Positions 1 to 9,033 of a stretch of DNA of 64,000 bases are shown here, piece by piece. Both the position numbers and the translations under genes were made by a program. A model generated the notes under the pieces. The model did no database searches. It was not told where the DNA came from and saw only the letters and a list, made by a program, of their open reading frames with translations. Location: contig LS998015.1 of assembly GCA_900498245.1 (NCBI GenBank), positions 919,224 through 983,223 on the forward strand, in the 5' to 3' direction. The first letter of the stretch is position 1. Every line of letters begins with the position of its first letter. Source of the DNA: Candidatus Zixiibacteriota bacterium (GTDB taxonomy: Bacteria; Zixibacteria; MSB-5A5; GN15; PGXB01).

Positions 1-2
1 GC

Positions 3-350
3 GGGCACAAGACCGGATTTCATGAAAAAGAAGCCGAAGCCAATCTTTACTCGGCGCGGGCCAGGACCGCCGATGTCCAACGGCAAATTAAATCGGAAGT
101 GGAGCAGGCACTTGCCGCGGTCAATTCCAGCCGCGAAAAAATTCAAAATGCGGAACTTCAGGTAAGGCAGGCCCAGGACGCTCTGACACTGGCCCGGGCA
201 CGGTACGAAGCGGGCGTGATTACCAATCTGGACCTTCTCGATACCCAGACGACATTATCGCAGGCCAAGCTGGTTCATCTGCGGGCCGTATATAATTACA
301 CTGTCAGCCGGAATGCCCTTGACCGGGCCTCGGGAAAAAAAATCTGGTGA
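3..350 (+). CDS. TolC-family outer membrane efflux protein, C-terminal fragment
   Basis: The reading frame is open from the left edge of the window and ends at a TGA at 348-350, so only the last 115 or so residues are present. They form long amphipathic helices rich in Ala, Gln and Arg (block RQAQDALTLARARYEAGVITNLDLLDTQ), and the 'Y..G..t.ldlLdtQ' signature is typical of the second outer-membrane-efflux repeat of TolC-like channels. The protein would form the outer-membrane channel of a tripartite exporter. An ABC ATPase and permease follow within 12 bases, which fits a three-component export operon. The family assignment is fairly safe; the substrate cannot be inferred. Confidence 0.8.
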   Translation, partial: GHKTGFHEKEAEANLYSARARTADVQRQIKSEVEQALAAVNSSREKIQNAELQVRQAQDALTLARARYEAGVITNLDLLDTQTTLSQAKLVHLRAVYNYTVSRNALDRASGKKIW

Positions 351-360
351 TCGATTTGGT

Positions 361-1110
361 ATGAATAGTGATGTCATATTGAAAATAAGCGGTCTGACCA
401 AGGAGTATGGGACCCTGAAAGCAGTCGATCATATCTCTTTTTCCGTTCATTCCGGTCAGATTGTCGGCCTGCTCGGTCCCAACGGCGCCGGCAAATCGAC
501 CACCATCAATATGATTTTAGGTATCCTGCAGCCGACCGATGGCACGGTTGAAATATTCGGCCGGGATCTCTCCAAAAATCGCTCCGCGATCAGTCGGGAA
601 CTCAATTTTGCGGCCGTCTACGCCCATATGCCCCCCAACTTAACGGTTAAGCAGAATCTCCGCCTGTTCGGGCATCTGTACGGTGTCAAGAATGTGAATG
701 ACCGGATCGGCGAACTATTGCAGGAATTTGATCTGGAAAAATTCGCCTCGAGCAAAGCCGGGGTCTTATCTTCCGGCGAACTGAGCCGTCTCAGTCTGGC
801 CAAAGCGGTCATCAACAGGCCGAAACTGCTTCTTCTCGATGAGCCGACCGCATCGCTCGATCCCAGCATTGCCCTGAGCATCAGGGAGAAAATTAAGGAG
901 TATGTCGATAAAACCGGGACCGCCGTTCTCTGGACCTCGCATAATATGCGGGAAATCGAGGCGGTCTGCGATGAGGTGATGTTTCTGTCACACGGGCATA
1001 TTCTTCTTTCCGGGCATCCGCGAACGCTTCCCCTCGATCATGGCAAGAAGGATCTGGAAGAACTCTTTATTGCCGTGGCGCGGGAACCGCTTTCCCTGAG
1101 GGAAACCTGA
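361..1110 (+). CDS. ABC transporter ATP-binding protein
   Basis: A 249-residue ABC ATPase. Walker A is GPNGAGKST at residues 39-47, the signature loop is the variant SSGEL, Walker B is LLLLDEP, and a switch His follows in TSHNM. It belongs to the CcmA/DrrA-like group that pairs with ABC-2 permeases. The ATG at 361 is preferred over an upstream in-frame ATG at 313 that lies inside the preceding gene. The stop is followed after one base by the permease start, so the two are translationally linked. Together with the upstream TolC-like gene this looks like an exporter for a drug, lipid or polysaccharide; the substrate is unknown. Confidence 0.9.
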   Translation: MNSDVILKISGLTKEYGTLKAVDHISFSVHSGQIVGLLGPNGAGKSTTINMILGILQPTDGTVEIFGRDLSKNRSAISRELNFAAVYAHMPPNLTVKQNLRLFGHLYGVKNVNDRIGELLQEFDLEKFASSKAGVLSSGELSRLSLAKAVINRPKLLLLDEPTASLDPSIALSIREKIKEYVDKTGTAVLWTSHNMREIEAVCDEVMFLSHGHILLSGHPRTLPLDHGKKDLEELFIAVAREPLSLRET

Positions 1111-1111
1111 G

Positions 1112-1921
1112 ATGATATTTTCACGAGTCTACGCCGTATTCCTGCGGCAATTATACTTGATCCGCAACAATCCGACCCGTCTGGCCAGCATCTTCCTGTG
1201 GCTCCTGGTCAATATTATAATGTGGGGCTTCATAAGCAAATATCTCGGTTCGTTCGGCAAAGCGACTTTCAATTTCGTGACCGTCATTCTGGGCGCGATT
1301 ATACTCTGGGAATTCGTGACCCGCATCCAGCAGGGGATGATGACCAGTTTTCTGGAGGATATCTGGACCCAGAATTTTGTCAACTTCTTTGCCTCACCGT
1401 TAAAAATAATCGAATACTTGAGCGGGCTGGTGCTGAACAGCATCACCACCGGCCTTCTGGGATTTTTCATGGTGACAATAATTGCGGGAATCGCCTTTGG
1501 CTATAATATTTTCAAAATCGGTCTGCTTCTTATCCCCGCCATGGCAATTTTATTTGTTTTTGGAATTTCGATGGGGATTGTCGTTTCGGGATTGATCTTC
1601 CGTCTCGGCCCGACCGCTGAATGGCTCGGCTGGCCGATTCCGATGGTGCTGTCGCTTTTTTCCGGTGTTTTTTACCCGGTCGCGACCCTGCCGCCTGCTC
1701 TGAGAATAGTCGCCGATATCGTTCCGGCCTCTTATGTTTTCGAAACTGTCCGGGCGGTTTTGTCAAATTCTTCCACGGGAACGGAAATCGCGTCAAATTT
1801 ACTGATTGGTGCTGCCCTCGTGCTGGTATATCTGGCGGTGGCTTATATCTTATTTATCAGAGTTTACGCCCGCAATCTGAAAAACGGGGCGATCGCCCAG
1901 TTCAGCGCCGAATCTTTCTGA
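1112..1921 (+). CDS. ABC-2 type transporter permease
   Basis: A 269-residue integral membrane protein with about six hydrophobic segments, including a segment starting LGWPIPMVLSLFSGVFYPV that matches the conserved 'P...lsgvfyPv..lP' region of ABC-2 permeases. It starts one base after the stop of the ATPase gene and is its membrane partner. It is the last gene of the group, because the following 230 bases carry no gene on this strand. The substrate is unknown. Confidence 0.9.
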   Translation: MIFSRVYAVFLRQLYLIRNNPTRLASIFLWLLVNIIMWGFISKYLGSFGKATFNFVTVILGAIILWEFVTRIQQGMMTSFLEDIWTQNFVNFFASPLKIIEYLSGLVLNSITTGLLGFFMVTIIAGIAFGYNIFKIGLLLIPAMAILFVFGISMGIVVSGLIFRLGPTAEWLGWPIPMVLSLFSGVFYPVATLPPALRIVADIVPASYVFETVRAVLSNSSTGTEIASNLLIGAALVLVYLAVAYILFIRVYARNLKNGAIAQFSAESF

Positions 1922-2152
1922 GTTTTCTTGTCCCACAGCAGCCCGAAATGTCCACGGAAAACCGAATAATCCAAAAAAGAGATTTCGCCACGTTTATTTG
2001 TGATTGACGGAGCAATTTCATTTGATAACGGCAAGGTCTGAATTGCTCGGGGAATCACCAGGAATACCTAACTTTAGCATGTGATACCCAAAAATTTTTA
2101 GTCGAATCCTCCTGTTATCCGGGACCTCTTACGCGCGGGAGCCGCTTTGCTT

Positions 2153-2356
2153 TCAGGATTTTATCAGAAAAGGGATAATACAGAGAATCAGACTTATCGC
2201 CACAGTCAAACCGGTTCCCAAAGGCAAGTACGGCATGACAAAAAGACCGATACCGGCCACCATCGGAATCCAACGCCGCTGTTTCTTGCCGTAAATGAAA
2301 TACCCGGCGCCGACCGAGCCGATCACCAATCCCATAAACAATGTTGTGCCACTCAT
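2153..2356 (-). CDS. Small conserved-type membrane protein (67 aa)
   Basis: A 67-residue hydrophobic protein starting MSGTTLFMGLVIGS, with three predicted transmembrane stretches separated by a short basic loop (YGKKQRR). Small proteins beginning SGTTLF.GL..G..G.GYF.YGKKQ are recurrent in Gram-negative genomes and are sometimes annotated as amino acid transport proteins without support. The coding potential rests on this recognisable start and the clean topology. A TATAAT-like element lies about 10 bases upstream on the minus strand. It is isolated between an ABC permease and ridA, so context gives no function. Confidence 0.65.
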   Translation of the reverse strand: MSGTTLFMGLVIGSVGAGYFIYGKKQRRWIPMVAGIGLFVMPYLPLGTGLTVAISLILCIIPFLIKS

Positions 2357-2438
2357 AATATCTCTATAATATAAAACTGCTCAAGACTGATTTATAGACT
2401 TTATTCGAGACCAAACGTAATATTATTGGAGAAAATAA

Positions 2439-2828
2439 ATGTCGCAGAGAATAAATATCGGTTCCGGGACGGAATGGGAAAAAACGGTCGGTTACAGCCG
2501 GGTGGTGCGGGTCGGAAATGTTATCGAGGTTTCAGGAACGGTGGCGGTCGAAAACGGGGACGTGGTCGCCCAGGATAATCCCTATGAACAAACCCGCTTC
2601 ATCCTGGCCAAAATCGCCGATTATCTGAAGCAGGCCGGTGGCACCGCCGCCAACATCGTCCGTACCCGGATTTATGTCACCAATATCCTGGATTGGGAAG
2701 AGGTCGGCAGGGCCCACGGTGAATTCTTTGGGGACATCAGGCCGGTGACGTCGATGGTGGAAGTTCGGGCTCTGATCGAACCGGAATATTTGGTCGAAAT
2801 CGAAGCCACCGCTATTATCGCCGAATAA
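2439..2828 (+). CDS. RidA/YjgF-family protein
   Basis: A 129-residue single-domain RidA-fold protein. The family pattern is clear: GTVAVENGDVVAQDNPYEQT near the N-terminus, RTRIYVTNI in the middle and EIEATAII at the end. Canonical RidA enamine/imine deaminases carry an Arg in a P-x-R-S-x-V-E-V motif; here the stretch reads PVTSMVEV, so the catalytic Arg is replaced. This suggests membership of a RidA subfamily that does not hydrolyse 2-aminoacrylate in the usual way. ATG at 2439 is preceded by GGAGAAAATAA. It stands alone, with the next gene convergent. Confidence 0.88.
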   Translation: MSQRINIGSGTEWEKTVGYSRVVRVGNVIEVSGTVAVENGDVVAQDNPYEQTRFILAKIADYLKQAGGTAANIVRTRIYVTNILDWEEVGRAHGEFFGDIRPVTSMVEVRALIEPEYLVEIEATAIIAE

Positions 2829-2870
2829 GTCCGGAAACGGCCCCCCGGATATTAGCTACTCAGAATGATT

Positions 2871-4127
2871 TCATCCGCCTTTCTGCATGAACTGCAGAAA
2901 TGACGACCGCAGAGTTTCGGACATCAGGCTCTTCTTGATTGGCGGTAATCGAAGAAATCCGCCGACCATTCCCCGCATGAATTTATGAGTCAGCCGCTGC
3001 GTGTCGGCGAACATCAGGTTCTGCAGGGTGCCCCGCTCCAGCGACTGCAGGATGATTCTCTCAAAGGTCGTTTCCGGATGCAGGACCCGTTCTTTTCTTT
3101 TGACCAGTGTCATCGAACCGGTAGCGCATTTCAATCCGCAAACCCCACAACCGATACAGAATTTTTCATCGACTTCCGGACCGCCCTCGGTTTTCATTTT
3201 GATGGCGTTTATCGGGCAGGCCGATGCGCAATCGCCGCATTCCGAGCAGTTTTCCGAAGTATGATGGGCGATAAAGGTCGAGGTGACAACGGCGTTGGGA
3301 TAGCCGAATCGGCTTATCCCCAGAAGGACATTACAGCAACAGCCGCAGCAGAAGCAAATGAAAGAAATATCCTTTTTGATATTGTCGGCGCACATAACCA
3401 GTCCCATTTCGCGGCACCGGTCGAGATTTTCCTTCATTTCGCTCTTGGAAACCGCCTTGCCGAAACCGTGCTGCACCATATAGTCGCTGCTCTCGCCGAA
3501 AGTCGAACAGGTGTCCAGGGGAATACTGCAGGTCTTTTTGCCGACATGCAGTTTCTCATGACGGCAGGAGCAAATCCCGATCGAGAATTTATTCGCTGAC
3601 TCGACAATGGATGAGGCTTTTTCATAATCGAGTATTTCCACATATTCCGCTTGGTCGATGGCCTCTTCATAGGGCAGAGCCCGCAGGGGGAAAACTCTTT
3701 TCCCGCCGGCCATATTGGCCCGATAGAAGGAATCATCGCCGTGGAGGTATTCGTTAAACAACCGGGCCCATTCTTTTAAATTAAGGTTATCGCCGGTCCG
3801 CATCATGGTAAATTCAAAAATTCCGATAACCAACGGTGAAAGAAGATAACGATATTCTCCGTTCATCCAGAGATCCATCACCAAGCCTTTAGCCGCCAGC
3901 CCCTCAAGTATTTTTTTCAGTTTCGCCGGCTCGAATCCGGTCGCCTTTAATATTTGCGGCAGAGTTGAAAGCCCATAGGGCATTTTCACGGCCACTTCCG
4001 CCTCGTCGGCGGAATACAACTCTTTAAGCACAGCATATAGCCGGTCGTTCCAGGGAGCGCGGGTCGGCATGTTGTCGATTTTCCGCCCCAGTTGCCGATA
4101 GATATCTTTGCCTGCCAGATGGCCCAT
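2871..4127 (-). CDS. 4Fe-4S dicluster protein with N-terminal helical domain
   Basis: A 418-residue protein. About the first 110 residues are helical and may be winged-helix-like (LSTLPQILKATGFEPAKLKKILEGL). The middle holds two unusual Cys groups, CSCRHEKLHVGKKTC and CFCCGCCCNVL. The C-terminal half has two ferredoxin motifs, CSECGDCASACP and CIGCGVCGLKC, each able to hold a 4Fe-4S cluster. Similar proteins occur in anaerobes next to redox genes, but no specific reaction is established. The start is fixed by a strong Shine-Dalgarno, GGAGGTGATAAG directly before ATG. The Cys-rich middle suggests a third metal site. It is likely a cytoplasmic electron carrier or redox-sensing protein. Confidence 0.8.
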   Translation of the reverse strand: MGHLAGKDIYRQLGRKIDNMPTRAPWNDRLYAVLKELYSADEAEVAVKMPYGLSTLPQILKATGFEPAKLKKILEGLAAKGLVMDLWMNGEYRYLLSPLVIGIFEFTMMRTGDNLNLKEWARLFNEYLHGDDSFYRANMAGGKRVFPLRALPYEEAIDQAEYVEILDYEKASSIVESANKFSIGICSCRHEKLHVGKKTCSIPLDTCSTFGESSDYMVQHGFGKAVSKSEMKENLDRCREMGLVMCADNIKKDISFICFCCGCCCNVLLGISRFGYPNAVVTSTFIAHHTSENCSECGDCASACPINAIKMKTEGGPEVDEKFCIGCGVCGLKCATGSMTLVKRKERVLHPETTFERIILQSLERGTLQNLMFADTQRLTHKFMRGMVGGFLRLPPIKKSLMSETLRSSFLQFMQKGG

Positions 4128-4355
4128 CTTATCACCTCCGATTTAAATAAATTCGGCCTTATTGAATCTAAGCGATGTCATGATAAGCTCGGATTGAATA
4201 ATATTTATTTAATCTATATCCCGGTCACGCCGTGGGCAAGCGCTTTTTATATGACAATCCGGCCTTCTTCAGCGGGCATTTTTGTCTGTCCTTAACCTGG
4301 AGGAAGTGGTATATTTGAAAAAATATTCAGATCTCGATATTGCAGGAAAGGGTGT

Positions 4356-5603
4356 ATGAAATTTCCGGAAAGCGAACTCTCCCGAAGAAAATTTCTGGGC
4401 GCCGCGTCCGGCCTGGTCGCGGCCGGGCTGACCGCCATGCCGGCGGCTAATCTGCTCGCCCAGACTGAAAATAAAGATAGCAGTAAGGCATCGGCTTCCA
4501 CCGAGCTGAAGCCGGTCATTTACAGGACCCTCGGAAGAACCGGCATCAAAATGCCAGTTATCGGCATGGGCGTGATGAACGCCGATGTTCCCGAAGTTCT
4601 GGCGGCGTCATACGAAGAAGGGGTTCGCTTTTTCGATACCGCCGCGCTCTACCAATACGGCAGGAATGAGCAGATGGTCGGGAACGTCATTAAGAAACTC
4701 GGCGTGCGTGATAAAGTGACAATTGCAACCAAGGTCTATGGACAGCGGAAAAAAGGAGATATTCCGGCATCGGAAACCAAAGCCGCCATAATAAAAGAAG
4801 CCGAAGAGAGTCTGAAGCGTCTGCAAATGGATTATGTCGACATACTTTACATTCATTCGGTGTCGGATCCGGCCGAGATGCAGAACCCGGCGATTGCCGA
4901 GGCGATGAACCAGTTGAAAGAGCAGAAAAAAATCGGTTTTGCCGGTGTGACCTGCCATTCCGGCATGACCGCGGTCCTGAATCAGGCGGCCAAAGGGGGA
5001 TTCTGCGATGTCGTTCTGGCCGTGATTAATTTTGCACTCTCACCGGAAACACGATTATTCGACGCCATCAAGAATGCCGCTTCTGCCGGGGTGGGGGTGA
5101 TCGCCATGAAGACCTTTTACGGGAGCCCGGAAAGTCTCTCGGTCGATAACGCCGAATGGCTGAAAAATTATTCCGGCGCCACGATTGCGGCCGCGTCGCT
5201 CAAATGGGTGCTGAAAAATGAAAATATCACCGCTGCCATCCCCGGGTACACCAATTTCGAGCATATGAAACAGGATTTTGCCGTGGCCCGAAATCTCGAA
5301 TTTACACTGGAGGAAGCGAAATTCCTCGACGAGCGGGGCCTCAAACTCGGGTTCGATTTCTGCCGTCAATGTCGCTCCTGCCTGGCCGCCTGCCCCCGCG
5401 ATGTCGATATCCCGGCCCTCATGCGGACCCATATGTATGCGATGCAGTATCGTAACCCGGTTCACGCTAAAATAACGTTCGACGGGATTCCCGAAAATCG
5501 CTCCCTCAAAAATTGCCGTTCCTGCGATTCCTGTTCGGTGCAATGCGCCCATGACGTGAATATCGAAAGACGGATAGAAGATTTAAAACTGATTTACGCT
5601 TGA
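4356..5603 (+). CDS. Tat-exported aldo/keto reductase with C-terminal 4Fe-4S region
   Basis: A 415-residue protein. It begins with a twin-arginine signal (LSRRKFLGAASGLVAAGL), then an aldo/keto reductase barrel from about residue 50 to 330 with the Asp (RFFDTAALYQYG), Tyr, Lys (ATKVYG) and His (YIHSV) tetrad region. The C-terminus carries CRQCRSCLAACP and CRSCDSCSVQCAHDV, each a cluster-binding Cys set. Family members with this fusion are usually annotated as 4Fe-4S aldo/keto reductases. The Tat signal implies folding with cofactor before export to the periplasm. The downstream nucleotidyltransferase starts 20 bases after the stop. The substrate is unknown. Confidence 0.88.
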   Translation: MKFPESELSRRKFLGAASGLVAAGLTAMPAANLLAQTENKDSSKASASTELKPVIYRTLGRTGIKMPVIGMGVMNADVPEVLAASYEEGVRFFDTAALYQYGRNEQMVGNVIKKLGVRDKVTIATKVYGQRKKGDIPASETKAAIIKEAEESLKRLQMDYVDILYIHSVSDPAEMQNPAIAEAMNQLKEQKKIGFAGVTCHSGMTAVLNQAAKGGFCDVVLAVINFALSPETRLFDAIKNAASAGVGVIAMKTFYGSPESLSVDNAEWLKNYSGATIAAASLKWVLKNENITAAIPGYTNFEHMKQDFAVARNLEFTLEEAKFLDERGLKLGFDFCRQCRSCLAACPRDVDIPALMRTHMYAMQYRNPVHAKITFDGIPENRSLKNCRSCDSCSVQCAHDVNIERRIEDLKLIYA

Positions 5604-5623
5604 CAGGGCGGAATAGAAAAAAC

Positions 5624-6379
5624 ATGAAATCCTGGGAGAGGGCTTTAAGGAAATTTTTGGATGAATGGGAAGGGCGGCCGGAAGTTATCGGGGCTCTGGT
5701 CACAGGCAGTTTTGCGGCCGGAACAGCCACGAAATATTCCGACATCGACATTCACATCGTGCTTTCCGACAAGGTCACATGGCGGGAAAGGGGAAACAGG
5801 GTTGTCGATGGTTATCTAATAGAATACTTCGCCAATCCGGTTCGTCAAATAATGAAATATTTTGAGAATGATTTCAGAATCGGACGGCATACCGATGCCC
5901 GGATGTTCGTCATCGGCAAAATTATCTTCGATAAAACCGGAGCGGTTGCCAGATTGCGGGAGTGCGCCCGGCGCGATCTGAAACGTCCCTTTGCGAAACC
6001 GGCAAAGACTTGGGTGGAAACCGCCAAATATGAACTCTGGGATGGGCTCGATAATCTGAAAGAATTGGGCCATTCTCGATCCCGCAATTTCTCCCTGATG
6101 TATAACTGGCAGATGATGCGGACGGTGGCCCTCTATGCCCGCTTTTTAAGAATTGAGATGCCGCCCGCCGCGAGGTTACTTAAGTACTTCAGCGATCGTA
6201 AATTTCGAGAGAAATATGAAATGACTATTTTCCCCGATCGGAAATTTATTAGTCTGGCGAAACGATGCCTTGAAAGTCCCGCTTTCCCCGGAATCGAGAA
6301 ATTGACCGGTCACGTTCTTCAAAAAATGGGCGGTTTTGAAATCAACGGCTGGAAATTGAAAACCCCGCTGGATATTTGA
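5624..6379 (+). CDS. Nucleotidyltransferase domain protein
   Basis: A protein of 251 residues with an N-terminal Pol-beta-type nucleotidyltransferase motif, ALVTGSFAAGTATKYSDIDIHIV, where the GS pair and D-x-D are the catalytic and metal-binding residues. The rest is helical and lacks a recognisable second domain. It resembles stand-alone minimal nucleotidyltransferases and aminoglycoside adenylyltransferases, but no substrate can be assigned. ATG at 5624 is preferred; a TTG at 5600 overlaps the preceding stop. It may be co-transcribed with the aldo/keto reductase gene. Confidence 0.75.
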   Translation: MKSWERALRKFLDEWEGRPEVIGALVTGSFAAGTATKYSDIDIHIVLSDKVTWRERGNRVVDGYLIEYFANPVRQIMKYFENDFRIGRHTDARMFVIGKIIFDKTGAVARLRECARRDLKRPFAKPAKTWVETAKYELWDGLDNLKELGHSRSRNFSLMYNWQMMRTVALYARFLRIEMPPAARLLKYFSDRKFREKYEMTIFPDRKFISLAKRCLESPAFPGIEKLTGHVLQKMGGFEINGWKLKTPLDI

Positions 6380-6483
6380 TAAAACGAAGAGATTTCCGGT
6401 CGCTTTAATTGACACCGTCTTTCATTGAGGATATATTTAATCCAGAATATTTTTTGCAAACTTACACCCGCGAAGGAGTCGGC

Positions 6484-7899
6484 ATGAGATTTTTTCTGCT
6501 CCTCAAAATTGCCCTGACATTATCATTATTCGGCTTGGTGGCGGTATCGTCAATTTCGGCCGCAGAGGGCGCCCTGACCCCTGAGATGGTCGACCAGTAC
6601 CGCGCTAACCTTCAACTCGACGGCCGGGCCCGGGCCATCTACAATGCGGTCAGCGGCAATGATATCAACAATCTGGCGCTGAACCGCGATCTGCTCCGCC
6701 AGCAGAACGACCTTTTCAGCCATAAAATCAAGACCAAAGGGATAACCAACCAGAAAAGCAGCGGTCGCTGCTGGCTGTTCGCCGGTCTCAATATCATGCG
6801 CCCGGTGGTCATCGACAAATACAAACTGGCCAATTTCGAATTCTCCGAGAGTTATCTCTCGTTCTGGGACAAAATGGAAAAGTCGAACTGCTTCCTCGAG
6901 GATATCATCGCCATGCGCGATAGGGATCCGCTCGACCGGGAAATGGAAATGACCCTCTCCGACCCGATCGGCGACGGCGGCTGGTGGAATTATGTGGTCG
7001 CTCTTATCGAGAAATACGGTGCTGTCCCCAAGGATGTCATGCCGGAAAGTTTCAACTCGGAAAATACCGGCGGTATGAACAGTCTCCTCAGCCGCAAACT
7101 CCGCGCCGACACCGTCCGTCTCCGGGAGATGGCCAAAGACAGCGCTTCGGTCGAGGATCTTCGTGCCGAAAAAGTAAAAATGCTCTCGGAAATTTATAAA
7201 ATGCTGGTCCTCAATTTTGGCGAGCCGCCCCGCGAATTCACCTGGCGCTTCGAGGGCAAAGATTCCACGCTGAGCGCTTCGAAAGTCTATACCCCGCAGA
7301 CTTTCTACCGGGATTTTGTCGGCGTCGATCTGAACCAATATGTGAATCTGTTCAATTACCCGGCGCAGGATTTCGGCAAGCATTACCAGGTGCAGGGGGC
7401 GCGGAATATGTATGACGCGCACTTCATGGATTTTGTCAATGTCGAAAGTTCGGTCCTGATGGATGTCGCCATGAAATCGATTCTCGATGACGAACCGGTC
7501 TGGTTTTCGTGCGATGTCGGCAAAGATCAGTACGGCGCCAAGGGGCTTATGGCCACCAATATTTATGATTATGGCTCCGTCTACGGAACCGATTTCGGCA
7601 TGTCCAAGGCCGACAAAATCATGTATCGTGATATCACCGCCAATCATGCCATGGCGCTGGTGGGGGTCGATGTCAAAGATAATCGTCCGGTCAAATGGCT
7701 GGTGGAAAATTCCTGGGGTAGCGACAAAGGGAACAGCGGCTACTGGACCATGACCGGAAACTGGTTCGACAACTACGTCTTCAACGTTATCGTCAAGAAG
7801 AAATATCTTCCCAAAGAAATCCTGCCGGTATTCGATCAGACGGCTATCACATTACCGCCGTGGGATCCGATGATGCAGATAATCCGGCACACGGAATAA
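6484..7899 (+). CDS. Secreted C1 peptidase of the bleomycin hydrolase / aminopeptidase C family
   Basis: A 471-residue cysteine peptidase. The catalytic Cys lies in QKSSGRCWLFAGLN, the His in TANHAMALVGVD and the Asn in LVENSWGSDKG, all matching bleomycin hydrolase (PepC). Cytosolic PepC enzymes have no signal peptide, but this one starts MRFFLLLKIALTLSLFGL and ends near SAAEG, so it is predicted to be exported, as in some Bacteroidetes. The start at 6484 is supported by GAAGGAG five bases upstream; longer starts lack a site. It probably trims extracytoplasmic peptides. A GC-rich hairpin lies just downstream. Confidence 0.88.
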   Translation: MRFFLLLKIALTLSLFGLVAVSSISAAEGALTPEMVDQYRANLQLDGRARAIYNAVSGNDINNLALNRDLLRQQNDLFSHKIKTKGITNQKSSGRCWLFAGLNIMRPVVIDKYKLANFEFSESYLSFWDKMEKSNCFLEDIIAMRDRDPLDREMEMTLSDPIGDGGWWNYVVALIEKYGAVPKDVMPESFNSENTGGMNSLLSRKLRADTVRLREMAKDSASVEDLRAEKVKMLSEIYKMLVLNFGEPPREFTWRFEGKDSTLSASKVYTPQTFYRDFVGVDLNQYVNLFNYPAQDFGKHYQVQGARNMYDAHFMDFVNVESSVLMDVAMKSILDDEPVWFSCDVGKDQYGAKGLMATNIYDYGSVYGTDFGMSKADKIMYRDITANHAMALVGVDVKDNRPVKWLVENSWGSDKGNSGYWTMTGNWFDNYVFNVIVKKKYLPKEILPVFDQTAITLPPWDPMMQIIRHTE

Positions 7900-7939
7900 A
7901 CCACAATCCCTTGTTCTATAATTACTTGCAGGGTGTTAT

Positions 7940-7966
7940 GGCCCGGCGCTCCGCCGGGCCGTTTAT
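7940..7966 (+). terminator. Hairpin terminator after the C1 peptidase gene
   Basis: Perfect 9-bp inverted repeat GGCCCGGCG / CGCCGGGCC with a CTC loop, followed by GTTTATC. The T-run is short, so termination may be partial. Confidence 0.65.
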
Positions 7967-8024
7967 CATTGACAAATGACTGGAACATCCCTATCCTTAA
8001 ATCGTATCAATCGGGAAAGTATTT

Positions 8025-8408
8025 ATGAACTGTCTTAACTGCAAAGAGCCGATGGTGGTTCTGGAGTTGAACCAGGTCGAAATTGATTACTGTCTCGAAT
8101 GCGGCGGTATCTGGCTCGACGGCGGGGAACTGGAAATTTTGATCGAGGACCCTGCGGAAGTCAAAAAGATGCTGGCCGATTTTGCTTCGGGACGGGAGAG
8201 CGCCTCCGGAAAACGAAAGTGCCCGGTTTGCCGCAAGAAGATGGAAATGATAACGATCGGCGACAAAAACAAGGTGCAGATTGACCGCTGTGTCCGCCAC
8301 CACGGCATCTGGTTCGACAAAAATGAACTCGATGAAGTCATTGAAATTTTCGACCAAAATAAAAACAGCAGGGTGCACAAACTGTTGAAAGAGATGTTTA
8401 ACAAATGA
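8025..8408 (+). CDS. Double zinc-ribbon protein (TFIIB-like zinc finger)
   Basis: A 127-residue protein made of two similar zinc ribbons. The first is CLNCKEP...CLECGGIWLDGGELE; the second is CPVCRKKM...CVRHHGIWFDKNELDEV, where the last ligand pair reads C-x-x-H instead of C-x-x-C. The G-I-W-x-D-x-x-E-L motif after each pair is the hallmark of the zf-TFIIB family of small bacterial proteins. The function is unknown. It directly precedes lemA and an M48 peptidase that also ends in zinc ribbons, so it may belong to the same envelope-related operon. Confidence 0.85.
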   Translation: MNCLNCKEPMVVLELNQVEIDYCLECGGIWLDGGELEILIEDPAEVKKMLADFASGRESASGKRKCPVCRKKMEMITIGDKNKVQIDRCVRHHGIWFDKNELDEVIEIFDQNKNSRVHKLLKEMFNK

Positions 8409-8434
8409 AGCATACGGAGGAAGGAAGGTAAGAA

Positions 8435-8992
8435 ATGGTTACATTGCTTGTCGTTCTTGCCATAGTACTTATCATCATTTTCTATATGGTCGGGATGTTT
8501 AACTCCCTGGTCAGGTTGCGCAATCAGGTGAAAAACGCCTGGGCGCAGATTGATGTCCAGTTGAAGCGGCGGCACGATTTGATCCCCAACCTGGTGGAGA
8601 CCGCCAAGGGGTATGTCAAGCATGAGCGGGGGACACTCGAAGCGATTACCGAGGCCAGGAGCCGCGCCATGGGGGCCGGGTCGGTCGGCGACAAAGCCAA
8701 AGCCGAAGGGGCTCTGACCGACGCCATCAGCAAATTTTTCGTCGTGGTCGAAAATTACCCCGACCTGAAGGCCAATCAGAATTTCCTGGCGCTTCAGGAA
8801 GAACTGACCTCCACCGAAAACAAAATTGCCTTCTCCCGCCAGGCCTACAACGACCAGGTGTTGAACTACAACAACAGGATCCAAATGTTTCCGACCAATA
8901 TCATGGCCGGGATGTTCGGATTTCAGCAGTCGGAATTTTTCGAAGTCGAAGACAAAGCCGAACGCCAGGTCCCCAAGGTCGACTTTTCCTGA
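8435..8992 (+). CDS. lemA: LemA family protein
   Basis: A 185-residue LemA protein. It has one N-terminal membrane helix (residues 1-20), then the family core RLRNQVKNAWAQIDVQLKRRHDLIPNLVET and the later block TENKIAFSRQAYND..NYNN.IQ.FP. LemA proteins are membrane-anchored helical bundles frequently encoded beside M48 peptidases, as here. Their biochemical role is unsettled. The ATG at 8435 has GGAGGAAGG upstream. The gap to the peptidase gene is about 40 bases, so the two genes are likely one operon. Confidence 0.93.
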   Translation: MVTLLVVLAIVLIIIFYMVGMFNSLVRLRNQVKNAWAQIDVQLKRRHDLIPNLVETAKGYVKHERGTLEAITEARSRAMGAGSVGDKAKAEGALTDAISKFFVVVENYPDLKANQNFLALQEELTSTENKIAFSRQAYNDQVLNYNNRIQMFPTNIMAGMFGFQQSEFFEVEDKAERQVPKVDFS

Positions 8993-9033
8993 AAGGTATA
9001 TGTCTACAGGGAAAGCGGGGTGAGTAACAAGTC

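Noticed and set aside
6550-7647. A 365-residue open frame antisense to the C1 peptidase gene.
   Set aside because: It is a shadow of a GC-rich codon pattern: low-complexity His/Asp/Ile-rich translation, no start signals and no recognisable domain.
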